Below are positions 14,224-19,730 of a DNA stretch of 19,730 nucleotides, in pieces. Location of the stretch: positions 14,673-34,402 of the forward strand of contig DBYM01000062.1 of the NCBI GenBank assembly GCA_002309875.1, given 5' to 3'. A program made the position numbers and the translations under genes. How positions within the stretch are numbered: position 1 is the first letter of the stretch; every line of letters begins with the position of its first letter. The notes beneath the pieces were generated by a model, which worked only from the letters and a program-made list of their open reading frames with translations, did no database searches and was not told where the DNA came from. Source of the DNA: Cyanobacteria bacterium UBA1186 (lineage in GTDB: Bacteria; Cyanobacteriota; Vampirovibrionia; Gastranaerophilales; Gastranaerophilaceae).

Positions 14224-15309
14224 ATGATGAATTCTATATTTTTTGACGAATTATATAAACAGTTTGGCTGGTACGATTCCGTATTCACGCCTGTTATCAA
14301 AAACTGCAGTTCAGAATTCTTTTTTGACGGCTTTGAGTATAAACTTGAAGCCATAAGCACCAATATGAACGTGCTTTCCCAAAATGATACTTTTTTTGTT
14401 ACCAAGATTAAAATTAATTCCAAAAACGATGTCTATATAAGGATTTCTCAAGATGCGATAAACGTTATTCTGGATAAAATCTTAGGCAAAAATAATAAAA
14501 GATTTGATTTAACCGAAGTTTCCGAACTGGAAGCGAGAATTATCACGGCTTTTAACGATTATTTATATGAAGCCCTTGCCCCGAATTTTAATATCGAGCC
14601 AAACAGACGCTACAGCGAGATTCTTCACCTCACATATTTCGTAAAGAGCCCTATATCCGACAATGCTGCGAAATTCATTATTTCAGTTCCGAAGGACATT
14701 TTAATTCCCAAGGAAACTGAGCAGAAACCTCCGCAATTTACGGATAATAATTTCAAGCACTGTCTTGTTGATGTAAATCTGATTGTCGGAACAACGGCAT
14801 TTCCGCTTGTTGATATCAAAAAACTTGATATCGGCGATATTGTTGTTTTTGAAAACAGCAGTCCTTCGGAAATGACGCTTGTTTGTGAAAATATTGTACA
14901 AAAATTTAAACTGAAACCAAATGTAAAAATCATAGTACCCTATGATACGTCGGGAGGAAATAATATGACTAATACAACAACTAATCTTTGGGACACTATA
15001 CAGGTTGATATGTCTGCCGAGTTTGATAAGGTAAAACTTACTCTCGGAGAACTTAAGAGCATAGAAGAAGGTTTAATTGTCGATTTATGCTCGGTTTACG
15101 ATAACAATGTAACTTTAAAAGTCGGCGGTAAAGACGTTGCCGGAGGCGAATTGGTAATAATAAACGACAGATTCGGTGTAAGAATAAACAAAATTACCGA
15201 TATGGAAGTTCCTGTTGAGCAAAATACCGCGGGTGAAGGCGAAGGACAGGAAGGCAATGCTGAAGACGATTTCGATTACAGCGATTTCGAGGTAGGCGAG
15301 GGTAATTAG
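14224..15309 (+). CDS. Flagellar motor switch protein, FliM/FliN type with two SpoA-like domains
   Basis: From this start the protein has 361 residues. The N-terminal part (to about 175) includes SELEARIITAFNDYLYEAL, similar to the helix region of the FliM/SctQ middle domain. Two SpoA-like domains follow. The first covers about residues 180-240 (VDVNLIVGTTAFPLVDIKKL, then GDIVVFE). The second covers about 255-325 (KVKLTLGELKSIEEGLIVDL, then GGELVIINDRFGVRINKI), which is a clear FliN C-terminus. An acidic tail ends the protein. It should form part of the cytoplasmic C-ring that sets rotation and receives export substrates. The frame is open to an ATG at 14206, which has no ribosome site. The ATG at 14224 has GGA seven bases before it. 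fliO follows. Confidence 0.85.
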   Translation: MMNSIFFDELYKQFGWYDSVFTPVIKNCSSEFFFDGFEYKLEAISTNMNVLSQNDTFFVTKIKINSKNDVYIRISQDAINVILDKILGKNNKRFDLTEVSELEARIITAFNDYLYEALAPNFNIEPNRRYSEILHLTYFVKSPISDNAAKFIISVPKDILIPKETEQKPPQFTDNNFKHCLVDVNLIVGTTAFPLVDIKKLDIGDIVVFENSSPSEMTLVCENIVQKFKLKPNVKIIVPYDTSGGNNMTNTTTNLWDTIQVDMSAEFDKVKLTLGELKSIEEGLIVDLCSVYDNNVTLKVGGKDVAGGELVIINDRFGVRINKITDMEVPVEQNTAGEGEGQEGNAEDDFDYSDFEVGEGN

Positions 15310-15321
15310 GATAAAAAATTC

Positions 15322-15352
15322 TTGACTTTTTAAAAAGGAGAATTAATAAAAT
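15322..15352 (+). promoter_or_regulatory. possible internal promoter before fliO
   Basis: TTGACT (15322-15327) and TAAAAT (15347-15352) are separated by 19 bases in a 79-base gap. A perfect 12-base palindrome, CTTTTTAAAAAG (15326-15337), overlaps the -35 end and spacer. CTTGAC (15321-15326) and GTCAAG (15372-15377) are inverted copies. The spacer is longer than ideal, so this is tentative. Confidence 0.35.
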
Positions 15353-15388
15353 ATAAACTCACCTGATTAATGTCAAGAGAGGTAGCAA

Positions 15389-15865
15389 ATGGGATATTTA
15401 ACTAATTTTATTGTATATATGTTAGCAATGGCAGGCGTTTTGGCCGTAACCGTTCTTATCTTCAAACAGGCAACGAACGGAGGAAATAAGGTTAGCGGCG
15501 GCAAGTGCCTGAAAGTTCTCGACACATTGTCCATAGGGCCGAGAAAAACACTTTATATAGTTTCCGCAGGAGAGGAAAAATTCCTTATTGCGGGCGATAC
15601 CGAAAGAACAACTCTTATTTCCAAACTCAATCCGAGAGGCGGTTATGAAGAAAGAATTCCGGCAATAATGTCTTCGGAAACCGAAGATTTTTCGACAAAA
15701 AGCGTAAGAGAACAGGCTGAGATTGTTACCAAAAACAAACTTTATACGGACAGAATGGGAATCAGAACTACTCAAAAAGCGCCATACAGTTCCGTTATGA
15801 GAAATCTTGCGGAAAAAATCAGTTTAAGTACGGCTGAAAATATCGGAGGGCAGGGAAATGAATAA
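15389..15865 (+). CDS. fliO: Flagellar biosynthesis protein FliO
   Basis: FliO is a small membrane protein that helps assemble the FliP pore of the flagellar export gate. This 158-residue protein has one N-terminal membrane segment (about residues 5-25). A cytoplasmic domain follows with VLDTLSIGPRKTLYIVSAGE and FLIAGDTERTTLISKL, the conserved FliO region. A longer polar C-terminal tail then continues to the end. GAGAGG at 15377-15382 lies six bases before the ATG. It overlaps fliP by eight bases, which agrees with coupled expression. FliO is found in flagellar, not virulence, type III systems, and so supports a flagellar identity for this operon. Confidence 0.87.
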   Translation: MGYLTNFIVYMLAMAGVLAVTVLIFKQATNGGNKVSGGKCLKVLDTLSIGPRKTLYIVSAGEEKFLIAGDTERTTLISKLNPRGGYEERIPAIMSSETEDFSTKSVREQAEIVTKNKLYTDRMGIRTTQKAPYSSVMRNLAEKISLSTAENIGGQGNE

Positions 15866-16496
15866 TGTCCTTCAGGATATGAATCCCGTATTGCAAATGC
15901 TGACGGTAATGTCGTTGTTTTCACTTTTACCGTTTGTATTTTGCTGTATGACTTCTTTTTTGAGATTTACAATAGTATTTTCTCTGCTTAAGACAGCAAT
16001 GGGCGTTCAGGTTCCTCCGTCAATAGTTACAATCGGACTTTGTATGATTTTAACTTTTTATACAATGGGCGGAGTTTTTGAGCAGATGTATGAAAAAGGC
16101 TCAATTCCTTATCAAAAGAACGGAAATCTTGTTGTGGCAATAGACGAGGGCTCAAAACCTTTAAAAGAATTTATGCTTAAACAGACAAGGGAATCGGATT
16201 TGGCATTCTTTATCGAACTCAGAAAAAAGAATGCACCGAAATCACCTGACGAACTTTCTATTTGGGAAATCGCACCCGCATATATTTTGAGCGAACTCAA
16301 GGTTGCTTTTGAAATCGGTTTTGTAGTTTTTGTACCGTTTATTGTACTCGATTTGGTTGTTGCGAATATACTTTTGGCACTGGGTATGTTTATGCTTTCG
16401 CCGACAATTATTTCGCTTCCGTTCAAACTGCTGATATTTATTGCAGTTGACGGCTGGTCGCTCATTGTTCAGGGGCTTGTACAAAGTTATAACTAA
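15858..16496 (+). CDS. fliP: Flagellar export gate protein FliP
   Basis: FliP is a core membrane subunit of the flagellar type III export gate, where five copies form the pore with FliQ and FliR. Conserved stretches are MTSFLRFTIVFSLLKTAMGVQ and PPSIVTIGLCMILTF, then PLKEFMLKQTRESDLAFF, PAYILSELKVAFEIGF, and the ending GMFMLSPTIISLPFKLL with VDGW. At 212 residues it lacks the N-terminal signal peptide of enterobacterial FliP (about 245), and the in-frame sequence upstream is closed by stops, so this is not a start error. GGAGGG at 15845-15850 lies seven bases before the ATG. It overlaps fliO. Confidence 0.95.
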   Translation: MNNVLQDMNPVLQMLTVMSLFSLLPFVFCCMTSFLRFTIVFSLLKTAMGVQVPPSIVTIGLCMILTFYTMGGVFEQMYEKGSIPYQKNGNLVVAIDEGSKPLKEFMLKQTRESDLAFFIELRKKNAPKSPDELSIWEIAPAYILSELKVAFEIGFVVFVPFIVLDLVVANILLALGMFMLSPTIISLPFKLLIFIAVDGWSLIVQGLVQSYN

Positions 16497-16524
16497 AAGG
16501 TCTGAAAATAGGAACACATAAATT

Positions 16525-17010
16525 ATGGAAATGTTAACTGAATACTTAGCAAAAGGCTTTATAACAATGCTTTCAATCTCAATGCCGTGTGTATTGACTG
16601 CGGCGGCAATCGGCCTTATTGTCGGTATTATTCAGGCTGTAACGCAGGTGCAGGAGCAAACTATTGCAGCGGCACCGAAAATTTTTGCCGTATTTTTGGT
16701 AATCATAATCGGCGGTTTGGGTTTTATAAAACTGCTTACGAATTTATTTAACGAAGGTGCGGCGATTGCTTTTAACGGAATTTCAAAAAGCGATACTTAT
16801 GTGCTTCCGTCTGATTATTACAGATATACAAAACCTTTTGATGATGAAATGAAACGAGATATGAATATGCCCGGAGCAAAGGAAATTATGAGAAATCCGG
16901 GTAAAGTTCCATATATTGACAGACAGCATAAGATAAAATACGATACTGCTCCGAAAGCACCGATGCCGAAAGCAAATTTTGTTGAAACGAACAAGATTTT
17001 GGGACGGTAA
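16525..17010 (+). CDS. fliQ: Flagellar export protein FliQ with C-terminal extension
   Basis: Residues 1-88 are a complete FliQ: two membrane helices with LTAAAIGLIVGIIQAVTQVQ and QTIAAAPKIFAV in the conserved loop. FliQ packs around the FliP-FliR pore. The normal protein ends near residue 90; this one has 161 residues. The extra part of about 73 residues is polar and proline-containing (for example YRYTKPFDDEMKRDMNMPG and PKAPMPKAN), without further membrane segments, and is of unknown role. No stop or frame change separates the parts. GGAA at 16511-16514 lies ten bases before the ATG. It sits between fliP and the small secreted protein gene. Confidence 0.93.
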   Translation: MEMLTEYLAKGFITMLSISMPCVLTAAAIGLIVGIIQAVTQVQEQTIAAAPKIFAVFLVIIIGGLGFIKLLTNLFNEGAAIAFNGISKSDTYVLPSDYYRYTKPFDDEMKRDMNMPGAKEIMRNPGKVPYIDRQHKIKYDTAPKAPMPKANFVETNKILGR

Positions 17011-17025
17011 TAAAAAGGCGTTCAA

Positions 17026-17406
17026 GTGATTAAAAAAATACTGATATTTTCGATATTTCTGACTACACTGTCAGCCCATGCTTATGAGGACTGTATTATT
17101 ACGTCCGACGGAAAACTTACGGATATAAAAATTCAGGATCCGTCCGTTGTTAATATTTATCCCGTTGTTACTGTTATGAACGAGAAAAATACGTTTATTA
17201 TTCACCCCTTGAAAGAAGGTAAAACGAGTGTTTGCGTTCTTAAAGAGGGAAGTAATATTATAGATTTTGAAGTCAGTGTTAAGGGAGATGAAACCGTTGT
17301 GGAAGAAGTTGACGGTCTCGAGTTTCTGACTCTTGACGAGCCCGAAACCCCGTTTGAACTTGATACTCCGCCTTCGGTAAAACAGAAGGAGGTTTCAAAC
17401 GGATAA
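17026..17406 (+). CDS. Small secreted protein with a pilus-secretin N-terminal-like domain
   Basis: This 126-residue protein has a clear signal peptide (residues 1-19: MIKK, a hydrophobic core, then SAHA). The mature part resembles the N-terminal domain of CpaC/RcpA-type pilus secretins (T2SS-T3SS_pil_N). That domain has a DPSVVNIYP-type segment, then a strand, then HPLKEGKTSVCVLKEG and IIDFEVSVKG, the pattern where such domains read 'DPSVADV...KPGTTNLYVWD...LDVEV'. An acidic, proline-rich tail follows (about 90-126). The start is GTG at 17026 with AGGCG upstream. It lies between fliQ and fliR, where no such gene is usual, and its stop codon overlaps the FliR start region. The fold assignment is by eye; its role in export or basal body assembly is inference. 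Confidence 0.72.
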   Translation: MIKKILIFSIFLTTLSAHAYEDCIITSDGKLTDIKIQDPSVVNIYPVVTVMNEKNTFIIHPLKEGKTSVCVLKEGSNIIDFEVSVKGDETVVEEVDGLEFLTLDEPETPFELDTPPSVKQKEVSNG

Positions 17407-18178
17407 TTTAATTCAGCAAATCTCAATACTTTTTCCGGAATTCGAACGGTATTTTTCCGCAGGATTTCTCGTCTTTGCACGCCTTTTAGGGTTTATAAGA
17501 TTTGCGCCCGTTCTTAACAGAAAAGAAATCAATTCCACGGTAAAACTTTCTCTGGCATTCATTTTAACGATTATTATTACTCCTTTGCTTCACCCCGGGC
17601 CTTCTCCTGCGGGTATTTCGCCTTTGCTCCTGATGGTTTTGAATTTTGCTGTCGGTGCTATTATCGGATATATTGCGCAGTTGATAATTATGGCGATTGA
17701 AGCGGGTGGAGATATGATAAATACGCAAATGGGTTTGTCTTCCGCAATGGTTATGGACCCTTCGACAAACAGTCAAACCTCTATTTTGAGCCGTATGATT
17801 ACAATTATGGCACTCTGTATTTTTATGGAAATAGGCGGAATGTATTGGGTATTTAATGCTCTTGTAAGAAGTTTTACGATTTTTCCTTTGTTTGCCGTTC
17901 ATATTCCTTTGGAGCAGATTATAAACCTTGATTATCTCGTAAGAACAACCTCGAACGTTTTATACATGGGGCTTCAGATAGCATCGCCGATTTTGCTTGC
18001 AACTCTCGGGCAAGATATTATCCTTGGTATAATTTCAAAAACGGCACCTCAGGTAAACGTGTTCCAATTGAGTTTCCTGTTTAAACCCGTACTCGGTGCT
18101 GCAATTATGATATGTATTTTACCGATGCTTGTTCAGGTAATTTCTGATTTCTTTTTGTCATTTTCTTCTATTTATTAA
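17399..18178 (+). CDS. fliR: Flagellar export gate protein FliR, apparent ACG start
   Basis: FliR is the single-copy membrane subunit that closes the FliP-FliQ export gate. The frame encodes typical FliR features: VFARLLGFIRFAPVLNRKEI near residues 21-40, several membrane helices, GGDMINTQMGLSSAMVMDP near 104-122, and GLQIASPILLATLGQDIILG near 190-209. Full length from 17399 is 259 residues, as expected. There is no ATG, GTG or TTG between the upstream stop at 17378 and a TTG at 17585. That TTG would cut off about 62 residues including the first membrane helix. A perfect AGGAGG (17387-17392) points to the codon at 17399, which is ACG. Either a rare ACG start or a base difference is possible. 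The gene overlaps the preceding stop. Confidence 0.88.
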   Translation, partial: TDNLIQQISILFPEFERYFSAGFLVFARLLGFIRFAPVLNRKEINSTVKLSLAFILTIIITPLLHPGPSPAGISPLLLMVLNFAVGAIIGYIAQLIIMAIEAGGDMINTQMGLSSAMVMDPSTNSQTSILSRMITIMALCIFMEIGGMYWVFNALVRSFTIFPLFAVHIPLEQIINLDYLVRTTSNVLYMGLQIASPILLATLGQDIILGIISKTAPQVNVFQLSFLFKPVLGAAIMICILPMLVQVISDFFLSFSSIY

Positions 18179-18182
18179 TTTA

Positions 18183-18211
18183 TTGTTTAACGGCCGAAAA
18201 TATGGTACAAT
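18183..18211 (+). promoter_or_regulatory. probable promoter of the pilin-like gene
   Basis: TTGTTT (18183-18188) and TACAAT (18206-18211) are separated by 17 bases, and TGG directly before the -10 makes an extended -10. The predicted start near 18218 gives a leader of about 33 bases with AGAGAGG before the ATG. Confidence 0.55.
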
Positions 18212-18250
18212 CGGGATAACAAAGAGAGAATTAAAGAGAGGAAAATAATA

Positions 18251-18811
18251 ATGAAAAAGGGATTTACTTTGGCGGAAGTTTTGATAACGCTTGGTATTAT
18301 AGGTGTTATTACCGCATTAACGATGCCTGTATTATCCACTGCAACACAGGATAAGGCAAATGCAAACAGGCTTTCTTCAACGGTTACGGATTTGGAAAAT
18401 GCCTTCGGTATAATGCTGACATCGGAAGACGAAGACTCGCTTGATAATATTTTAACTTCAACAACACTTAATGCTGAATTGGTACCTTATATGAAAACGG
18501 CAGGTGCAGGGGGTACGATTGCCGCTGAGTATGGTGCGGCATCACCTTTTAAAGGTACTAACGGACAGGCATTTACCGTTACTGCAGACAGTGTTTTGAA
18601 GGTCAGAAACGGAGCATTGGTATTTTTACATAAAAATTCTACCGCAGCGAATGCTGATGCAAACGGTAATGTTGACAGATACTACGGAGATTTGGTTATT
18701 GACGTAAACGGAAGTACGGGTCCGAATAAGGTGAACAAAGATTTATATGTTTACCACCTCGGAACTGACGGTATGTTGTACAGAAGTTCGGTTACTACAG
18801 GAAATCCGTAG
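18251..18811 (+). CDS. Type IV pilin-like (prepilin) protein
   Basis: The 186-residue protein has a class III prepilin signal: MKKG before the cleavage site, then FTLAEVLITLGIIGVITALT, with the conserved Glu at position five of the mature protein and one hydrophobic helix. It would be processed by a prepilin peptidase and assembled into a type IV pilus or type II secretion pseudopilus. The rest is a polar domain rich in Ala, Asn, Thr and Gly with no cysteines, ending YVYHLGTDGMLYRSS. Whether it is a major pilin, minor pilin or pseudopilin cannot be told. It has its own promoter, and no pilus assembly gene is adjacent. Confidence 0.88.
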   Translation: MKKGFTLAEVLITLGIIGVITALTMPVLSTATQDKANANRLSSTVTDLENAFGIMLTSEDEDSLDNILTSTTLNAELVPYMKTAGAGGTIAAEYGAASPFKGTNGQAFTVTADSVLKVRNGALVFLHKNSTAANADANGNVDRYYGDLVIDVNGSTGPNKVNKDLYVYHLGTDGMLYRSSVTTGNP

Positions 18812-18826
18812 AAATCAATCGGTTTG

Positions 18827-19669
18827 ATGAAAAAACTGTTTTCAAAATCTTTAATACACACTGTTTTGATAATAACCTCACTGTTATCAATATTTCCTTT
18901 TGTCTGGCTGCTTTCAACCTCTTTAAAAGGAATAAATGAGGATATTTTTGCATATCCGCCCGTAATAATTCCGCAGGATTTTACCTGGGCAAACTATGTT
19001 GATGTTTGGCACAGAGTAAATTTTATGGGCTATTTTTGGAACAGTATGATTGTTGCGGGCCTGACGGTTTTGCTGAACCTTATACTGTCCTCTTTGGCCG
19101 CTTACCCGCTTGCAAGAATGCAGTTCAGAGGCAAAAAATTCTTTTTCTTTTCAATTCTTGCAACGATTATGATACCGTTTCAGGCGATTATGCTTCCTGT
19201 TTATCTTATAACCCTTAAACTTCATCTGATTGACAGTGTTAATAATGTTATGGGCTATATCGGACTTGTAATGCCTTTTGCGGTCAGTGCATTCGGAATA
19301 TTTCTTATGCGTCAGGCATTTCTTAAAGTTCCGAGAGAGGTTGAGGAAGCCGCTATTGTTGACGGGTGTAATATTTTTCAGATGTTTTGGCGGGTGGTTT
19401 TGCCGATGGTTAAACCTACACTTGCCGTTCTTGCGGTATTTACCTTTATAGGCTCGTGGGGGGAATTCCTGTGGCCGAGTATTATGCTCACAAAAGATTC
19501 TATGTACACGCTTCCTGTCGGGATAAATAATTTGCAGGGAATGTTCTCGTCAAACTGGCGATTTATTGCGGCGGGCTCAATTATCGCAACAATTCCTATC
19601 ATTATATTTTTCCTTATGATGCAAAGATACTTTATCTCGGGTGAAAACGACGGAGCCGTCAAGGGCTAG
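18827..19669 (+). CDS. Sugar ABC transporter permease, MalG type (CUT1)
   Basis: This is an inner-membrane permease of the carbohydrate uptake family 1, the MalG-like half of a two-permease importer. It has about six membrane helices. The cytoplasmic EAA loop is VEEAAIVDGCNIFQMFWRVV with LPMVKPTLAV following (about residues 185-215), the site that contacts the ATPase. The N-terminal pattern FPFVWLLSTSLK and the C-terminal QRYFISGENDGAVKG are typical. From ATG at 18827 it has 280 residues; a TTG at 18824 would add one. No good ribosome site is seen. The usual MalF-type partner, binding protein and ATPase are not in the window. It starts 15 bases after the pilin stop. Confidence 0.92.
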   Translation: MKKLFSKSLIHTVLIITSLLSIFPFVWLLSTSLKGINEDIFAYPPVIIPQDFTWANYVDVWHRVNFMGYFWNSMIVAGLTVLLNLILSSLAAYPLARMQFRGKKFFFFSILATIMIPFQAIMLPVYLITLKLHLIDSVNNVMGYIGLVMPFAVSAFGIFLMRQAFLKVPREVEEAAIVDGCNIFQMFWRVVLPMVKPTLAVLAVFTFIGSWGEFLWPSIMLTKDSMYTLPVGINNLQGMFSSNWRFIAAGSIIATIPIIIFFLMMQRYFISGENDGAVKG

Positions 19670-19682
19670 GGGTAAATATTAA

Positions 19683-19714
19683 GAAATTAGTGAGTAGTGA
19701 ATAGTATTAATTTC
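19683..19714 (+). repeat. TAGTGA-type short repeat after the permease gene
   Basis: The sequence TAGTGAGTAGTGAATAGT (19688-19705) contains tandem TAGTGA-like units. Flanking GAAATTA (19683-19689) and TAATTTC (19708-19714) are perfect seven-base inverted copies. The units match those at 985-1034 and, less well, at the left end of the window. A purine/pyrimidine piece (TTCCCCGCCCCTTGAGGGA) begins immediately after and runs off the window. Confidence 0.5.
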
Positions 19715-19730
19715 CCCGCCCCTTGAGGGA

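Noticed and set aside
17585..18178. FliR as a 197-residue protein starting at TTG 17585
   Set aside because: It would lose the conserved N-terminus (VFARLLGFIRFAPVL and the first membrane helix), which is encoded in the same open frame directly upstream, behind a perfect ribosome site.
14224..18178. Virulence-type (non-flagellar) type III secretion cluster
   Set aside because: FliO is present, and FliP, FliQ and FliR match flagellar forms; no needle, secretin or effector gene is seen. The secretin-like small protein lacks a channel domain.
1..19730. Long open frames on the opposite strand of plsX, fabH, fabF, fliP, fliR and the kinase
   Set aside because: They overlap strong conserved genes, have no family features and lack sensible start sites; they reflect codon bias of the true genes.

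Overview
The window is about 19.7 kb of AT-rich, gene-dense bacterial chromosome, with nearly all genes on the + strand. Several features suggest a non-photosynthetic cyanobacterial relative of the Melainabacteria/Vampirovibrionia type, probably Gastranaerophilales from a gut. These are the mix of housekeeping genes, a flagellar export cluster, a pilin-like protein beginning KKGFTLAEVLITLG, a GH57 enzyme, and short proteins beginning MK-x-(S/A)-P-(I/V)-N...F-(K/N)-G. This assignment is inference from gene style, not from a marker phylogeny.

Region 1 (46-6597) is a translation-to-lipid block: a YceD/DUF177 protein, ribosomal protein bL32 with a long charged tail, then plsX, fabH, fabD, fabG, acpP and fabF. 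These supply acyl-ACP for membrane lipid synthesis. acpP appears to have its own promoter and is followed by a terminator-like hairpin before fabF, which would let it be expressed above its neighbours. A strong bidirectional terminator closes the block.

Region 2 (6646-10877) holds a minus-strand GH57 alpha-glucan enzyme and a divergently transcribed orphan membrane histidine kinase. The kinase promoter lies so close to the ATG that its mRNA should be leaderless.

Region 3 (10931-12256) is a tandem set of three paralogous small proteins of unknown function behind a good promoter. This is the least explained part of the window.

Region 4 (12299-14153) holds folC (again with leaderless geometry) and adk.

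Region 5 (14224-18178) is a flagellar motor and export operon: a FliM/FliN-like protein with two SpoA-like domains, FliO, FliP, FliQ with an unusual C-terminal tail, a secreted small protein resembling the N-terminal domain of pilus secretins, and FliR. The FliR reading frame has no ATG, GTG or TTG at its expected start. An ACG sits exactly where the start should be, behind a perfect AGGAGG.

Region 6 (18251-19730) has a type IV pilin-like protein and a CUT1 (MalG-type) sugar ABC permease without its usual partners. It ends in dispersed-repeat-like sequence resembling other intergenic pieces in the window.

No tRNA, rRNA, CRISPR array, transposase or phage gene was seen.
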